Assembly (NCBI GenBank): GCA_024275485.1
Contig: JAJRZA010000002.1
Location: forward strand, 18,034 to 82,033
Source of the DNA: Candidatus Krumholzibacteriota bacterium
GTDB taxonomy: Bacteria; Krumholzibacteriota; Krumholzibacteriia; LZORAL124-64-63
Length of the DNA: 64,000 nt
Reading direction: 5' to 3'
Shown here: one piece after another, positions 8,117 to 17,246 of the stretch
Position numbering within the stretch: the first letter of the stretch is position 1
How the letters are laid out: every line of letters begins with the position of its first letter
Position numbers and translations under genes: made by a program
The notes under the pieces: model-generated
Seen by the model: the letters and a program-made list of their open reading frames with translations, nothing else
What the model was told of the DNA's origin: nothing
Database searches by the model: none

Positions 8117-9343
8117 TTACTTTCGAACCCTCGGCAATGGGTCTTCAAAAATCATCACCGGTTCGGAAAACGGCACTAGCCTTTCCACAAAATCAATAAC
8201 CTCCAAGGCAGGCGAACCCCTGAAAAACTTGGTCATGGAGCGATCCATCCAGATCCTGTCCGAGAACAAGAACACCTTGTAGGGCTTGTCGCCAAAACCA
8301 TCCCCATCCAGGTCGAATCCCACATAATCCTGCCAATAGTTACCGGACCAGTCGTTGCTCAAGGCACTGGTCGGCCCGGTCACCGAAATCTGCTGAAAAT
8401 TACCGTCGAAGTCGTTGTCGTGAATGATGTGGCCGCCCTTGTCGCCGTAGAAGAACATGGCCACATCGTTGTAGGCGAATTTGTTGCCGCGAATGTAGAG
8501 AATGTTCTCGGGAAAAGTGGGTGAGTTGGCCGTCAAACCCACCGCGCAATCCAGAATTTCATTGTACTCGATGCGGGTCTGACTGCTGCCTTTGACGGCT
8601 ATGGCCGATCCGCTGAGTTTGTCCTGATGCTCGATCCGGTTGTGGTGGATGTACAAGCTATCCGAATAGACACCAACTATGCCGTGCTCGTTGTGGCGCA
8701 GAATATTGCCGGAGATTTCCACAGCCGTCGAAAAAATCAATTCCATGCCCATGCGACCGTAGGTGATGCGGTTGCCGACGATGCGGTTGAAGGGCGAGTT
8801 GGTCAAAACCATGTCCCGCACCATGTAAATGTTGTTGTCCTCGATGAGGTTTTCGGTGCTGTACCAGAGGCGCACGCTTTCACCGCGCAGAGTCGGTTCG
8901 CGGTCGATAAGGGACGATATGGTGTTGTGACGAATGATGTTGCCGTTCCCCTGGGAGATGTGCACGCCAAAAAGAACATTGTCCAGCGTGTTGTTCTCGA
9001 AAAGCACATCGTCGGCCTGGATCAGCACTCCGCAGTCGACCTGGTCATGGGATCGTCCCGAGCCGGTGAGACGCAGATTGCGCACTACGACCCCATCGGC
9101 GGCGATGGTCAGCACGGAGCCTTCGCCTTGCCCGTTGATGGTTACTTTACCTCCACCATCAAAGACAATTGGTTTGTTGATGACGATGGGGCCGGTATAT
9201 TCACCAGGCGCCGGGCGAAGAGTATGGCCGTTTGGCGTCAGGTCCACCAGCAGTTGCAGGGCGGTGCCGGCTGTGGTGTTGGTCACCATCAACATAGTGG
9301 CAATCAAAACGACCAGAACCAGGTGCACTCGCCTGAATTTCAA
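8117..9343 (-). CDS. Second NosD-like beta-helix protein
   Basis: A 408-residue exported beta-helix protein, a paralogue of the NosD at 2780-4093. Shared features include the signal peptide, RLWYS, DMV, the GNYW-x-DY-x-GFDLD-x-DG-x-GD motif and the C-terminal GSP-x-LE-x-x-DF-x-ERLVP-x-SEP. The start is TTG at 9343, two bases beyond the stop of the upstream minus-strand gene, so it is probably translated by coupling; no ATG gives a complete signal peptide. It faces the nos cluster tail to tail (53 bases from the nosY stop). Function is likely periplasmic and NosD-like, but whether it serves NosZ or another metalloprotein cannot be told. Confidence 0.85.
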   Translation of the reverse strand: MKFRRVHLVLVVLIATMLMVTNTTAGTALQLLVDLTPNGHTLRPAPGEYTGPIVINKPIVFDGGGKVTINGQGEGSVLTIAADGVVVRNLRLTGSGRSHDQVDCGVLIQADDVLFENNTLDNVLFGVHISQGNGNIIRHNTISSLIDREPTLRGESVRLWYSTENLIEDNNIYMVRDMVLTNSPFNRIVGNRITYGRMGMELIFSTAVEISGNILRHNEHGIVGVYSDSLYIHHNRIEHQDKLSGSAIAVKGSSQTRIEYNEILDCAVGLTANSPTFPENILYIRGNKFAYNDVAMFFYGDKGGHIIHDNDFDGNFQQISVTGPTSALSNDWSGNYWQDYVGFDLDGDGFGDKPYKVFLFSDRIWMDRSMTKFFRGSPALEVIDFVERLVPFSEPVMIFEDPLPRVRK

Positions 9344-9344
9344 T

Positions 9345-11024
9345 CTATTCTACCTCGATTAGGGCCTGGATCATTTCCCGGATGCCGGATTTTTCCATTT
9401 CCAGGTGGATCAGGTAATCAGCCCCGTTTATTTCCATCCATTGTTGAAAAGGCAGGGGATGGTCAATAGGCCAGGAAAACTCATCTTCCGAATTTTCTTC
9501 TTCCGAAAATTCTTCCCCGATTTCCAGCAATACCTGCCCAATAGCATTCAAATCCCCCACAGTAACCATTTGCATACCTGAGCCGCCCTTTTTCAGGGCT
9601 TTCTTCACCCTGGGGTCCACTTGGCCTTTTCCCTTGGCCACATTGCGGACCAATTGTTTCATCAAATCAGGGCTGGATCCACCGCAAGTAAGAATGTAAT
9701 CGTCCACCTGGGACATATAAATATTTCCGGGAACGAAACGGAACAATCCCATCAGTTCAGAAGCCAGCAGAGGGTCGTCCTGGGGAATGTTCAGACCGGA
9801 ATCGAACATGTTCTGGATTTCCCCCTCCTGCCAAGTGACAGCCCAGCCCAAAATTTCGTGACCATCTATTTCATCGCCATCAATCCGGGACAAATCGACA
9901 CCGATGCCAAGATCGTGCAAACCATCGATGATATGGATCAGTCGCTGCCAGTCTTCTTGAACTTCGCCACTGAGAATAAGGTTCTGAAACGAGGAGTTGT
10001 CCTTCTCAAAGCGTATGGTCAGGGCCGTGGGCAGGAAGCCCACTTCCATGGCGTTGAGATAATCGGTATACCACAGGGCGTACCGCTCCGCTGTTTCCGA
10101 ATCCATGGTGGCCATTTCAGAGTGTATCGTGGCCAGGTAATAACCGCTGAGAATATCCATTTGGGCCGATTGGTCCAGGGCAGCTACTACGAGAAGTTCT
10201 TCCCCTCCAGGCATGAAACGGGTCAGGTTCAGGGACTCTTCAAACGAAGGCTGGGGTCCGGGCGCAAAGGGGCTGCCCGGTTTGGTGCTGAAAATAAAAT
10301 CCTTGCCGATGGATTGGTCGTCATGATTCAGGATGATTTCCATGCCCGCAACCGATTCCACCAAGGCCCGGAGCATTCTGACCATGGCCAGGGACTCTTC
10401 AACCGAAGTGCTAACATCCAGTCCCGTACCGCCTTGGGCCTGGCTTTCCATGGCGCCGAGTCCCATCTCGATCATACAACCATACGTCTCGACAATGCTC
10501 TCCAAATCCAGGGAAGCGGTCAGGAGCCCATCTTTCAACTCTTTGGCCCAGGTTGGTTTTTCGCCTGCCGGTTGCCAATCCGGGTCCGTGCTGACGCCGA
10601 TGTAGTCACCTTCCCTGACGATGAGGAATTTCTCGAAACCCTCCACGTGGGCCAAGTCCTGGTCCTCATCCTTCATGGGTAGAATCAAGGTGAACAACAC
10701 CCCTTGATTATCCATGGACGATAGAATTCTCGTGGTGAGCAGAAGTGGCTTGCCGGGATCGATCATGTCTTCAAAACCCAACAGGAGATCCTTTAGAACC
10801 GGCAAAAGTGAAACATCTTCCTCACCCATCTCAAGGGGCATGACCTCCAGCCAAAGGCCATCCAGTTCTTCCAGTGAGGAAATACCCAACACCCCATCGG
10901 CTTGAACTGGTAAAAGCCGGGTCATATCTTTGGGCATAGGGAAAGTCTGGTCACCGGCCAGTCCGGTGGTTGCGAAAATTACCAGGGCCAAAAGCAGAAT
11001 CGTGGTTTGAAAAATGCATTTCAT
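9345..11024 (-). CDS. Uncharacterised exported protein, operon partner of the second NosD
   Basis: A 559-residue protein with a signal peptide (MKC then a hydrophobic core ending near GLAGD). The rest is soluble, acidic, and rich in Leu, Met, Glu and Asp, with alternating strand/helix character resembling bacterial DUF3352-type periplasmic proteins; I do not recognise a catalytic motif. The start at 11024 is supported by GGGGG seven bases upstream; the frame reaches 11060 but without a signal. It ends one base from the second nosD-like gene, so the two are very likely co-transcribed, which makes it a candidate partner in the same process. Confidence 0.75.
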   Translation of the reverse strand: MKCIFQTTILLLALVIFATTGLAGDQTFPMPKDMTRLLPVQADGVLGISSLEELDGLWLEVMPLEMGEEDVSLLPVLKDLLLGFEDMIDPGKPLLLTTRILSSMDNQGVLFTLILPMKDEDQDLAHVEGFEKFLIVREGDYIGVSTDPDWQPAGEKPTWAKELKDGLLTASLDLESIVETYGCMIEMGLGAMESQAQGGTGLDVSTSVEESLAMVRMLRALVESVAGMEIILNHDDQSIGKDFIFSTKPGSPFAPGPQPSFEESLNLTRFMPGGEELLVVAALDQSAQMDILSGYYLATIHSEMATMDSETAERYALWYTDYLNAMEVGFLPTALTIRFEKDNSSFQNLILSGEVQEDWQRLIHIIDGLHDLGIGVDLSRIDGDEIDGHEILGWAVTWQEGEIQNMFDSGLNIPQDDPLLASELMGLFRFVPGNIYMSQVDDYILTCGGSSPDLMKQLVRNVAKGKGQVDPRVKKALKKGGSGMQMVTVGDLNAIGQVLLEIGEEFSEEENSEDEFSWPIDHPLPFQQWMEINGADYLIHLEMEKSGIREMIQALIEVE

Positions 11025-11063
11025 GGTGAATCCCCCAAGTTTGATTTCAATGTCCCTCATGGA

Positions 11064-12689
11064 TTAATAATCCGCAGGTTCCGTGAGTTTGTTTTCATCC
11101 GGCAAAAGAAACTGTTCGGGCCGCTCTTTCAGCACCGACCGCAACCAGGATTCGGGATATCCCTGTTCCGTAACCCGTCCGTCGGCATCCTTCACATAAC
11201 CATCGTTGTAGGTGGTCAGGAGGTATTCGCCGAGGTCGCGCCACTTGCGCACCACGTCTTCGGCGTGTTGCACCGAGTAGTCGGTCAAGTAGGCTCGCAT
11301 CAATTCCGGATCCTTTTTTGCCAACTCCACGGCCGTTTTTTCGATGGCTGGTTGCAGAGCCAGGAATTGCCCTTCCAATTGATCCTGGACGGTTTTGATG
11401 TCCGGGCTCATGTACGAGAATTTCAGGGCCGCGAAATTGGAGACGAAGTTGAAAGTCCACCAGGCCGAATCCCAGCTGAACTGGCCCAGGTTGCCGCGGG
11501 CGTAGGATTCAGGCACCGCGTCGATGCCGCAATACAAAGGCACATAACAGGTGAACCATGTGTCGTCGAGACCGTACCAGGTCAACCCGCCCACGGCGTC
11601 AGGCAGCCATGATCGTGACTGGGTGACCATGGAAAAACCCGTCTGCTGGGTGGAGATGGGACGCTCCCAGGTGTACTGTTTGCCGTCTACATCAAAACCC
11701 ATGGGGCGCCACCGTGTGGGATTGCCGTAGGGTCCGGCATCTACACCCTTGGACATGTCGTAGTCGGTGCTTTCATAGTGATCGCGCATCAGGTCGAAAA
11801 TGGCCGGGATGTCGAGCTGGTGGTCGGGCTTGATCCACAGGGGGTAGGGTTCGGCATCGGGAACGCCGCGATGGAAATCCTCCGGGAAATCCTGGGACGG
11901 AGCGCAACGCCGGAACAAACTCCACACCCGGGTGGCGGTGTAACGCAATTTTTGCGCGGTGGCGGGATGGAAGGCCTCGCGCCAGTTGAAGTCGTCCATG
12001 TCGCCATCGTACCAGGATTTTTTGCGGGCTAAGTCAACCATGTCGGTGCCGCTGTGCAGGCAGTTGTCCTTGTCGTCCCAGTCAAAATTACCGATGCGGC
12101 CAAGGTTGGCGTATGCGCTGACGTACCCATCGGGCACGCGCAAGGCCACCCAGTGGGCGCCATCACCGCCGGGGCCGGGGCCCACCATTTCCATGATCCA
12201 GGCTTCTTTGGGATCGCCGATGGCGAACGACTCGGCGGTGCTGTTGTAGCCATATTCAGCCACCAGCTCGCCCATCACTTCGATGGCGTGGCGGGCGGAT
12301 TTTGCCCTCTGAAGCGTTAGTTGCATGAGGTGCCAGTAGCCCAGCAATCCGTCGGGATTGGTCAGCTCCTCGCGACCGCCGGTGGTGGTCTCACCAATGG
12401 CGACCTGGTTTTCGTTCATGAGATTGACCACTGCAAAGGTATGGGCCGGCTGTTTGACCTTGCCACGCACTTCGCCGCCCCAGGTTTTGATTTCAAAATA
12501 ATCATCGGGACCATGATCGGCTGCGGGCGTATGGCGCAGGTGGGGGTGAAATTCCCCGTCGCAGGTGTAGGTGACGATGACCGAGCCGTCGGTCGTGGCC
12601 TGGGACGAGGCGATGAAATTGGTGCAGGCCATGGCGGGAGTGGCGAAGAGCAGGGCTGCAACAAGGAGGCGGGTCAGGTGATGGGGCAT
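11064..12689 (-). CDS. C69-family dipeptidase (Ntn hydrolase), exported
   Basis: A 541-residue protein with a signal peptide ending at AMA, directly followed by Cys22 in ACTNF. In C69 (peptidase U34, PepD) enzymes the N-terminal cysteine exposed by processing is the nucleophile, so signal cleavage at this point would create the active enzyme. Family-like segments include IASSQATTDGSV, the ETTTGGREEL stretch and NSTAESFAIGDPKEAWIMEM. Length fits secreted members. The start at 12689 has an AAAGG-type site upstream. It precedes the 9345-11024 gene by 39 bases and may share its transcript. Substrate is probably small peptides in the periplasm. Confidence 0.9.
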   Translation of the reverse strand: MPHHLTRLLVAALLFATPAMACTNFIASSQATTDGSVIVTYTCDGEFHPHLRHTPAADHGPDDYFEIKTWGGEVRGKVKQPAHTFAVVNLMNENQVAIGETTTGGREELTNPDGLLGYWHLMQLTLQRAKSARHAIEVMGELVAEYGYNSTAESFAIGDPKEAWIMEMVGPGPGGDGAHWVALRVPDGYVSAYANLGRIGNFDWDDKDNCLHSGTDMVDLARKKSWYDGDMDDFNWREAFHPATAQKLRYTATRVWSLFRRCAPSQDFPEDFHRGVPDAEPYPLWIKPDHQLDIPAIFDLMRDHYESTDYDMSKGVDAGPYGNPTRWRPMGFDVDGKQYTWERPISTQQTGFSMVTQSRSWLPDAVGGLTWYGLDDTWFTCYVPLYCGIDAVPESYARGNLGQFSWDSAWWTFNFVSNFAALKFSYMSPDIKTVQDQLEGQFLALQPAIEKTAVELAKKDPELMRAYLTDYSVQHAEDVVRKWRDLGEYLLTTYNDGYVKDADGRVTEQGYPESWLRSVLKERPEQFLLPDENKLTEPADY

Positions 12690-12794
12690 TTCTGGTCCTT
12701 TTCCCGGTTAAAATTGAATTTCGTGCCGACCCCACCATATCATGTTATTATTCCTGCGTAAAATTCAGACACTGTTTTTTTTCGGAGGAAAACC

Positions 12795-13214
12795 ATGATC
12801 AAGAGTTTGACCACCAAGACTGTTTTTGCAGCCCTCGTCCTTTTGGCGTTGTTACAACTGTCAGGTTGCGCCAGCGAACCCAACCCTGCCCTGAACCTGG
12901 GTGGTATCGATCTGGAAGAAGCCTTCAAGGGTCAGATCAGCAGGGTCCGCCAAATCCTCGGTGGTATCAACAGCATGGATGCGGCGGAAAAAGCCAAACC
13001 GGAATTGGAACAGGTCAGCATGAGCATCGACGACCTGATATTCAACTCCCAGAAATTGACCCCCGACGGGCAAACCGCTTTGTCGATACTTGCGCTGAAA
13101 GAAGCCTCGGATATGGAGGACCTGATCAGGCAGGTCAACAGTTCGCCGGTCATCTACAGGGCCATTGGCGAGACGATGGAGGAAATCCTGACTAAAATAA
13201 AGCAACTGATCTGA
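12795..13214 (+). CDS. Small lipoprotein of unknown function
   Basis: A 139-residue protein with a lipoprotein signal peptide and lipobox LSGC (Cys25). The mature part is mostly predicted helix, with hydrophobic residues spaced as in a coiled or four-helix fold (VRQILGGINSMD, IRQVNSS, IGETMEEIL). I do not recognise a family. The ATG at 12795 has CGGAGG nine bases upstream. It diverges from the C69 peptidase with about 105 bases between the starts. Probably a periplasm-facing anchored protein. Confidence 0.75.
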   Translation: MIKSLTTKTVFAALVLLALLQLSGCASEPNPALNLGGIDLEEAFKGQISRVRQILGGINSMDAAEKAKPELEQVSMSIDDLIFNSQKLTPDGQTALSILALKEASDMEDLIRQVNSSPVIYRAIGETMEEILTKIKQLI

Positions 13215-13404
13215 TCAGCTTCCATGAGCCGGATTTCAAGATGCCAGGCAATGGTGTTGGGGGGACAAAACCCTCCCTTTTCCTGTTTTCACCTTACCAA
13301 ACCGTAATCTCCACGCAATCTTGCCGCAACCCTCCATGCCTTACCTTTTCCAACATGAGGTGAAGCCGGACACGCCCGTCGGTCACCACTTCTACGGAAG
13401 ACCG

Positions 13405-13451
13405 GCCACCCGGATAACCAAATTCATTAGGTGATCCTATTTCCGGGTGGC
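13405..13451 (+). other. Inverted repeat in the leader of the following gene
   Basis: CCACCCGGA at 13406-13414 is perfectly repeated as its reverse complement at 13442-13450, separated by 27 AT-rich bases. It lies between the lipoprotein gene (ends 13214) and the membrane protein gene (starts 13493). There is no T-run after it, so it is not a standard terminator; a 5' leader structure or an operator is possible. Nothing else is recognisable in 13215-13492. Confidence 0.35.
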
Positions 13452-13492
13452 TCGTCTCCCGTCAGCTCGAAAAAAATATGAGGAGGATTGAG

Positions 13493-13927
13493 ATGTCATT
13501 CACGAGCGTAATGTTGATTGTTGCCGGATTGCTGGTTGTGTCTTCGGCGGTCGTCCTTCTCTCAACTTATACCCTGCGGAGGCTGCGCACAGTGCCCACC
13601 CCTCCGGATTTGGATTTGGAGACTCTGAAGCTGTTCCCGGCCGAGACCCGGGCGGGAATCAAGCTGCACAAGGCCTGTTTCAACAACGATCCCGAGGCGG
13701 CGAACAATGCCTTGACCATGTGGGCCTGGGCCAGTGGTGAAACATCAGTGGTCAACCAGATGGATCGAAAAATGGAGGGTCTGCGCAGGCCGGAACTGCG
13801 TTTGGCCATTGAGGATTTGTGGAAACATCTGGAAACCAAACAGGAGAGACCCTGGTTCGGGGACATTCTGTGGAGCGCTTTTGTAAGCATCTATCCCGAG
13901 TTTCAGGAAGTGAAACTCAGCGGTTGA
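13493..13927 (+). CDS. Single-pass membrane protein of unknown function
   Basis: A 144-residue protein with one membrane helix at about residues 5-26, followed by RRLR and a soluble helical domain of about 115 residues (FNNDPEAANNALTMW..., LEDLWKHLE-like). No recognised family. The start at 13493 is set by a strong AGGAGG at 13481-13486; an earlier in-frame ATG at 13478 has no such site. The positive residues after the helix suggest a cytoplasmic C-terminal domain. Confidence 0.7.
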   Translation: MSFTSVMLIVAGLLVVSSAVVLLSTYTLRRLRTVPTPPDLDLETLKLFPAETRAGIKLHKACFNNDPEAANNALTMWAWASGETSVVNQMDRKMEGLRRPELRLAIEDLWKHLETKQERPWFGDILWSAFVSIYPEFQEVKLSG

Positions 13928-14004
13928 ACGTTTGATGTGACCTTGGGAGGGAGCCAGTCTCCCCGTTACGGGGCCCGCGCCGGTTCCCGTGACAACGACT
14001 CCTT

Positions 14005-14042
14005 CCCCAGGTCCGTTTCAGGACCTCGGTCAGGGTTTTTTC
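14005..14042 (+). terminator. Possible terminator after the 13493 gene
   Basis: AGGTCC at 14009-14014 pairs with GGACCT at 14021-14026, and a run of six T begins at 14036. The T-run is ten bases past the stem, further than in a classical intrinsic terminator, so this is a moderate call. Confidence 0.4.
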
Positions 14043-14132
14043 CCCCTTCTATCCCTGGCCTTGGTCCTGTGCTAGTCTTTGGCTGACAAATTTGGAAAAA
14101 ATCAAAACGGCAACAAGAATACTGGAGACGGG

Positions 14133-14807
14133 ATGCACGTCCTGATCATCGAAGACGACAAGCAGGCCGCCGGCTATGTGGCCAAGGGGTTGCGTGAAAG
14201 CGGCCACACCGTAACGGTGGCCAACAACGGTGACGACGGATTGATGATGGCTCGAAGCGGCAATTTCGACGTTCTGGTGGTGGATCGCATGTTGCCCGAC
14301 ATGGACGGGCTGGACATCATCAAAAACATTCGCAAGGAGGGCCACCATACTCCGGTCCTCATCCTCAGCGCCCTGTCTGATGTTGGCCACCGCGTGGAAG
14401 GTCTGCAGGTCGGCGGCGATGACTACCTCACCAAACCTTTTGCATTTTCCGAACTGCAGGCTCGTCTGGAGGCCCTTGTCCGGCGCGCCAATCCCGAGAC
14501 CGCGGCCAAGAAATTCAGGGTAGGCGATTTGGAGCTGGACCTTTTGACCAGGGTAGTTCGCCGCGGGGAAACAGCCATTGAACTTCAACCCCGCGAGTTC
14601 ACCCTCCTGGCCTACCTGATGCAACATGCCGACCAGGTCGTCACCCGCACTATGCTGCTGGAAAATGTCTGGGAGTACAATTTTGATCCGCAAACCAACG
14701 TGGTGGATGTCCACATCAGCCGTTTGCGCGGGAAAATCGACAGGGGTTTTGAGACCCAGTTGCTGGAAACGGTGCGCGGTGCCGGTTACCGCCTGGTCAA
14801 TTCATGA
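14133..14807 (+). CDS. OmpR/PhoB-family response regulator
   Basis: A 224-residue regulator. The receiver domain has the acidic pair in IIEDD, the phospho-acceptor Asp in VVDRMLPDMDG (about residue 52), a Ser/Thr position in LILSALS and Lys in YLTKPF. The C-terminal half is a winged helix (REFTLLAYLMQH, NVVDVHISRLRGKID, VRGAGYRL). The ATG at 14133 is preferred over an upstream TTG at 14079 because it starts exactly at the receiver fold and has GGAGACGG before it. It overlaps the kinase gene by four bases and is its partner. The regulon cannot be inferred. Confidence 0.92.
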   Translation: MHVLIIEDDKQAAGYVAKGLRESGHTVTVANNGDDGLMMARSGNFDVLVVDRMLPDMDGLDIIKNIRKEGHHTPVLILSALSDVGHRVEGLQVGGDDYLTKPFAFSELQARLEALVRRANPETAAKKFRVGDLELDLLTRVVRRGETAIELQPREFTLLAYLMQHADQVVTRTMLLENVWEYNFDPQTNVVDVHISRLRGKIDRGFETQLLETVRGAGYRLVNS

Positions 14808-16195
14808 GGCACTTGCCGCGCAGTCGGATTTTTCGATATGGCGTTGCCTACACCGTATTGTTTTTCATTTCGATGCTTCTGGTTCTGGTTTTTCTGTATT
14901 CCTTCACCTTCCGTATTTCCGCCGACAAGGTGGAAGAGCGACTGGTCCTTGAATCCCAATGGCTGGGTGAAATATTGGGTGATGGCAGCGAATTCGACAT
15001 GGTCAGCCGGTTGAATCTCCACATGGCGGATCATCCTGGAAATCAGGGCATTTATTTGCTGCTCAATGGCCAAAACCAGCGACTGGCCGGAAATCTTGAT
15101 CTCCTACCGGACGCCAAAATCATCCCCGGAGAATTCACTTACTTCATGCACCAGGATCAACCTGATTCAGACGAACCGCCGTTGCATATCGTAGCCACTG
15201 CGGTGGAATTATCCAGAGGATGCCATCTCCTGGTGGGGCACAATTATCTGGCTATAGACCAGATCAAAAAAGAATTGGTGCCAGCTGCTGCCTGGGCCCT
15301 GGGAATCAGTTTTGTCCTGGGTGTACTGGTGGCCTTCTTCCTGGCCAGGCGTCTGGCCATGCGTTTGGACAAGATAAACCGGACCAGCCGCGCCATCCTC
15401 GAAGGCAGCCTCGACTCGCGCATGCAACACACCGGCAGTGGGGACGAATTCGATCACCTGAGCACGAACCTCAATCTAATGCTGGACAGGATTTTTGCCC
15501 TGATGGCCAGTGTGCGGGGAGTGACGGACAACATCGCCCACGATTTACGAAGTCCGTTGTCGCGCATGCGCAGCCGAATGGAAGTGGCTCTGCTGGCCGA
15601 CCGACCCTGCGAAGAATACAAGGATGTCCTGATGGAGACGGTTGAAGATACCGGTCGTCTGCTGGCGACGTTCAATTCCCTGCTGACCATTGCCCGGGTG
15701 GAATCGGGTGCGGCCAGGGATGGTTTTTCTGACATTGATATGGGAGCGGTGGTCGCTGATACCGTTGAGTTTTATTTGCCCGTGGTGGAAGAGAATGACC
15801 AGACATTGAAGTGGTCCATTGATGAGGATTTGAAGATGAACGGCAACCCGGATTTGCTTGCCCAGGCTCTTGTCAACCTGCTGGACAATGCCGTGAAATA
15901 TGCTCCCCGAGGAGCCGAGTTGTCGGTAACAGCCAACCGGAATGGCGATTTTATTCGGTTGGAAGTTTCGGACAACGGTTCAGGCATCCCACCCTATTTT
16001 CGTGAAAAAGCCCTGCAAAGATTTTCCCGTTTGGATGCAAGTCGTAGCAAACCTGGCCAGGGTTTGGGATTGAGTCTGGTTCAGGTGGTGGCGGAAATCC
16101 ATGGTGGAATTGTCCGGTTGGAAGATGCTCAACCCGGCCTGCGGGTGGTGATGGAATTGGCACCCGGCTCGAGATCGGACACGGAGCATGCCTGA
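14804..16195 (+). CDS. Membrane sensor histidine kinase
   Basis: A 463-residue kinase: membrane helix at about 11-34, a periplasmic sensor region of about 130 residues, a second helix at about 163-186, then HAMP, a HisKA domain with the phospho-His in AHDLRSPL, and an HATPase domain with N-box NLLDNAVKYAP, G1 DNGSGIP and G2 GQGLGLSLV. This is the CusS/QseC/BaeS type of layout. It starts at an ATGA overlap with the OmpR-type regulator, its probable partner. The sensory domain shows no metal-binding motif that I can identify. Confidence 0.92.
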   Translation: MRHLPRSRIFRYGVAYTVLFFISMLLVLVFLYSFTFRISADKVEERLVLESQWLGEILGDGSEFDMVSRLNLHMADHPGNQGIYLLLNGQNQRLAGNLDLLPDAKIIPGEFTYFMHQDQPDSDEPPLHIVATAVELSRGCHLLVGHNYLAIDQIKKELVPAAAWALGISFVLGVLVAFFLARRLAMRLDKINRTSRAILEGSLDSRMQHTGSGDEFDHLSTNLNLMLDRIFALMASVRGVTDNIAHDLRSPLSRMRSRMEVALLADRPCEEYKDVLMETVEDTGRLLATFNSLLTIARVESGAARDGFSDIDMGAVVADTVEFYLPVVEENDQTLKWSIDEDLKMNGNPDLLAQALVNLLDNAVKYAPRGAELSVTANRNGDFIRLEVSDNGSGIPPYFREKALQRFSRLDASRSKPGQGLGLSLVQVVAEIHGGIVRLEDAQPGLRVVMELAPGSRSDTEHA

Positions 16196-16197
16196 AA

Positions 16198-16225
16198 TTG
16201 GACACCATAATAGAATTCAGATAAT
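16198..16225 (+). promoter_or_regulatory. Possible sigma70-type promoter for tatD
   Basis: TTGGAC and GATAAT are separated by 16 bases, about 100 bases before the tatD start. The -10 is one mismatch from consensus and the -35 is weak. Confidence 0.28.
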
Positions 16226-16328
16226 CAAGAGGGTTGGGTGCTGATCTGCTGGGGGCCGGCCCACCAAAACCACCTGGGGCAGTTTGCCACCGGGCCGAAA
16301 ATCAAAGGTGAAAGAGACATGAGAGATC

Positions 16329-17102
16329 ATGATTGATACGCATTGCCATTTGAATATGTCGCCCTTGGCAGCCGGCCTGGAGGGTGTTTTGACCCGAGCG
16401 CGAAGCCGGGGAGTATCGAGAATGATAATCCCAGCCTACGATCAGGGATCCTGGTTGGAGATTCTTGAAATTGCCAGCCGACCCGGTCTCCATGCGGCCC
16501 TCGGGATTCATCCCTGGGTGGCCGATTCAATTTCCCCCGGGCAAATAAAGGAATCGCTGGCCAAAACCATTGCCGATGCTTCAGTTAAGGTGGTGGCCAT
16601 CGGGGAAATTGGTCTCGATACAAAAGTCGAATCCTCCAGCCTGTCAATCCAGCTCCCGGTTCTTGTTTCCCAGCTTGAACTGGCGGTTGAACTTGACCTG
16701 CCCGTTATTATGCACTGTCGTGGTGCCTTCCATGAACTCCTGGATGCCATCAACCACCATCAGGGTCGGCTGCTAGGAGTGATCCATGCCTTCACCCGCG
16801 GCCCCGAGCTGGTGCAACGATTTCATCAGGCGGGTCTTCATTTCGGACTCGGCGGGGGAGTTACGAGGGAAAATTCCAGGCGGGTTCATCGGGGAGCCAG
16901 GGTCATTCCGCAAAACCGCCTTCTCCTGGAAACGGATGCACCGTCCATCGGCCTGCAGGGTGTCCGTCCCAAGGAAGCAGAGCCTCAGCATGTGGCTGAG
17001 GTAGCTGCAGCCCTGGCAAAGCTGCGGGAGGTGGAACCTGAAACCATCGCCCGGGCCACCACCGAAAACGCCTGTCTATTGTTTGGGTTACCAACAAAAT
17101 AG
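16329..17102 (+). CDS. TatD-family metal-dependent DNase
   Basis: A 257-residue TIM-barrel hydrolase with the full TatD motif series: DTHCHL at residues 3-8 (metal ligands His5 and His7), GIHPW, GEIGLD, the MHCRGA histidine, HAFTRG and LETDAP. TatD proteins are cytoplasmic Mg-dependent 3'-5' exonucleases linked to DNA repair and RNA turnover. The length is typical. It lies alone between the two-component pair and hflKC. Confidence 0.92.
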   Translation: MIDTHCHLNMSPLAAGLEGVLTRARSRGVSRMIIPAYDQGSWLEILEIASRPGLHAALGIHPWVADSISPGQIKESLAKTIADASVKVVAIGEIGLDTKVESSSLSIQLPVLVSQLELAVELDLPVIMHCRGAFHELLDAINHHQGRLLGVIHAFTRGPELVQRFHQAGLHFGLGGGVTRENSRRVHRGARVIPQNRLLLETDAPSIGLQGVRPKEAEPQHVAEVAAALAKLREVEPETIARATTENACLLFGLPTK

Positions 17103-17246
17103 ATGTCCCGGACAGAAAACCGGAAATATTTGCCAACAAAGGTTCTCTTATCCCTGAAAAAGAAGTAGATTCTAAAAGAATATGTTGATCCCCCCATGGG
17201 TAGATGCGTGTCAATTGCTCGTCCCCCTCACAGGAGTGTAAAAAAA

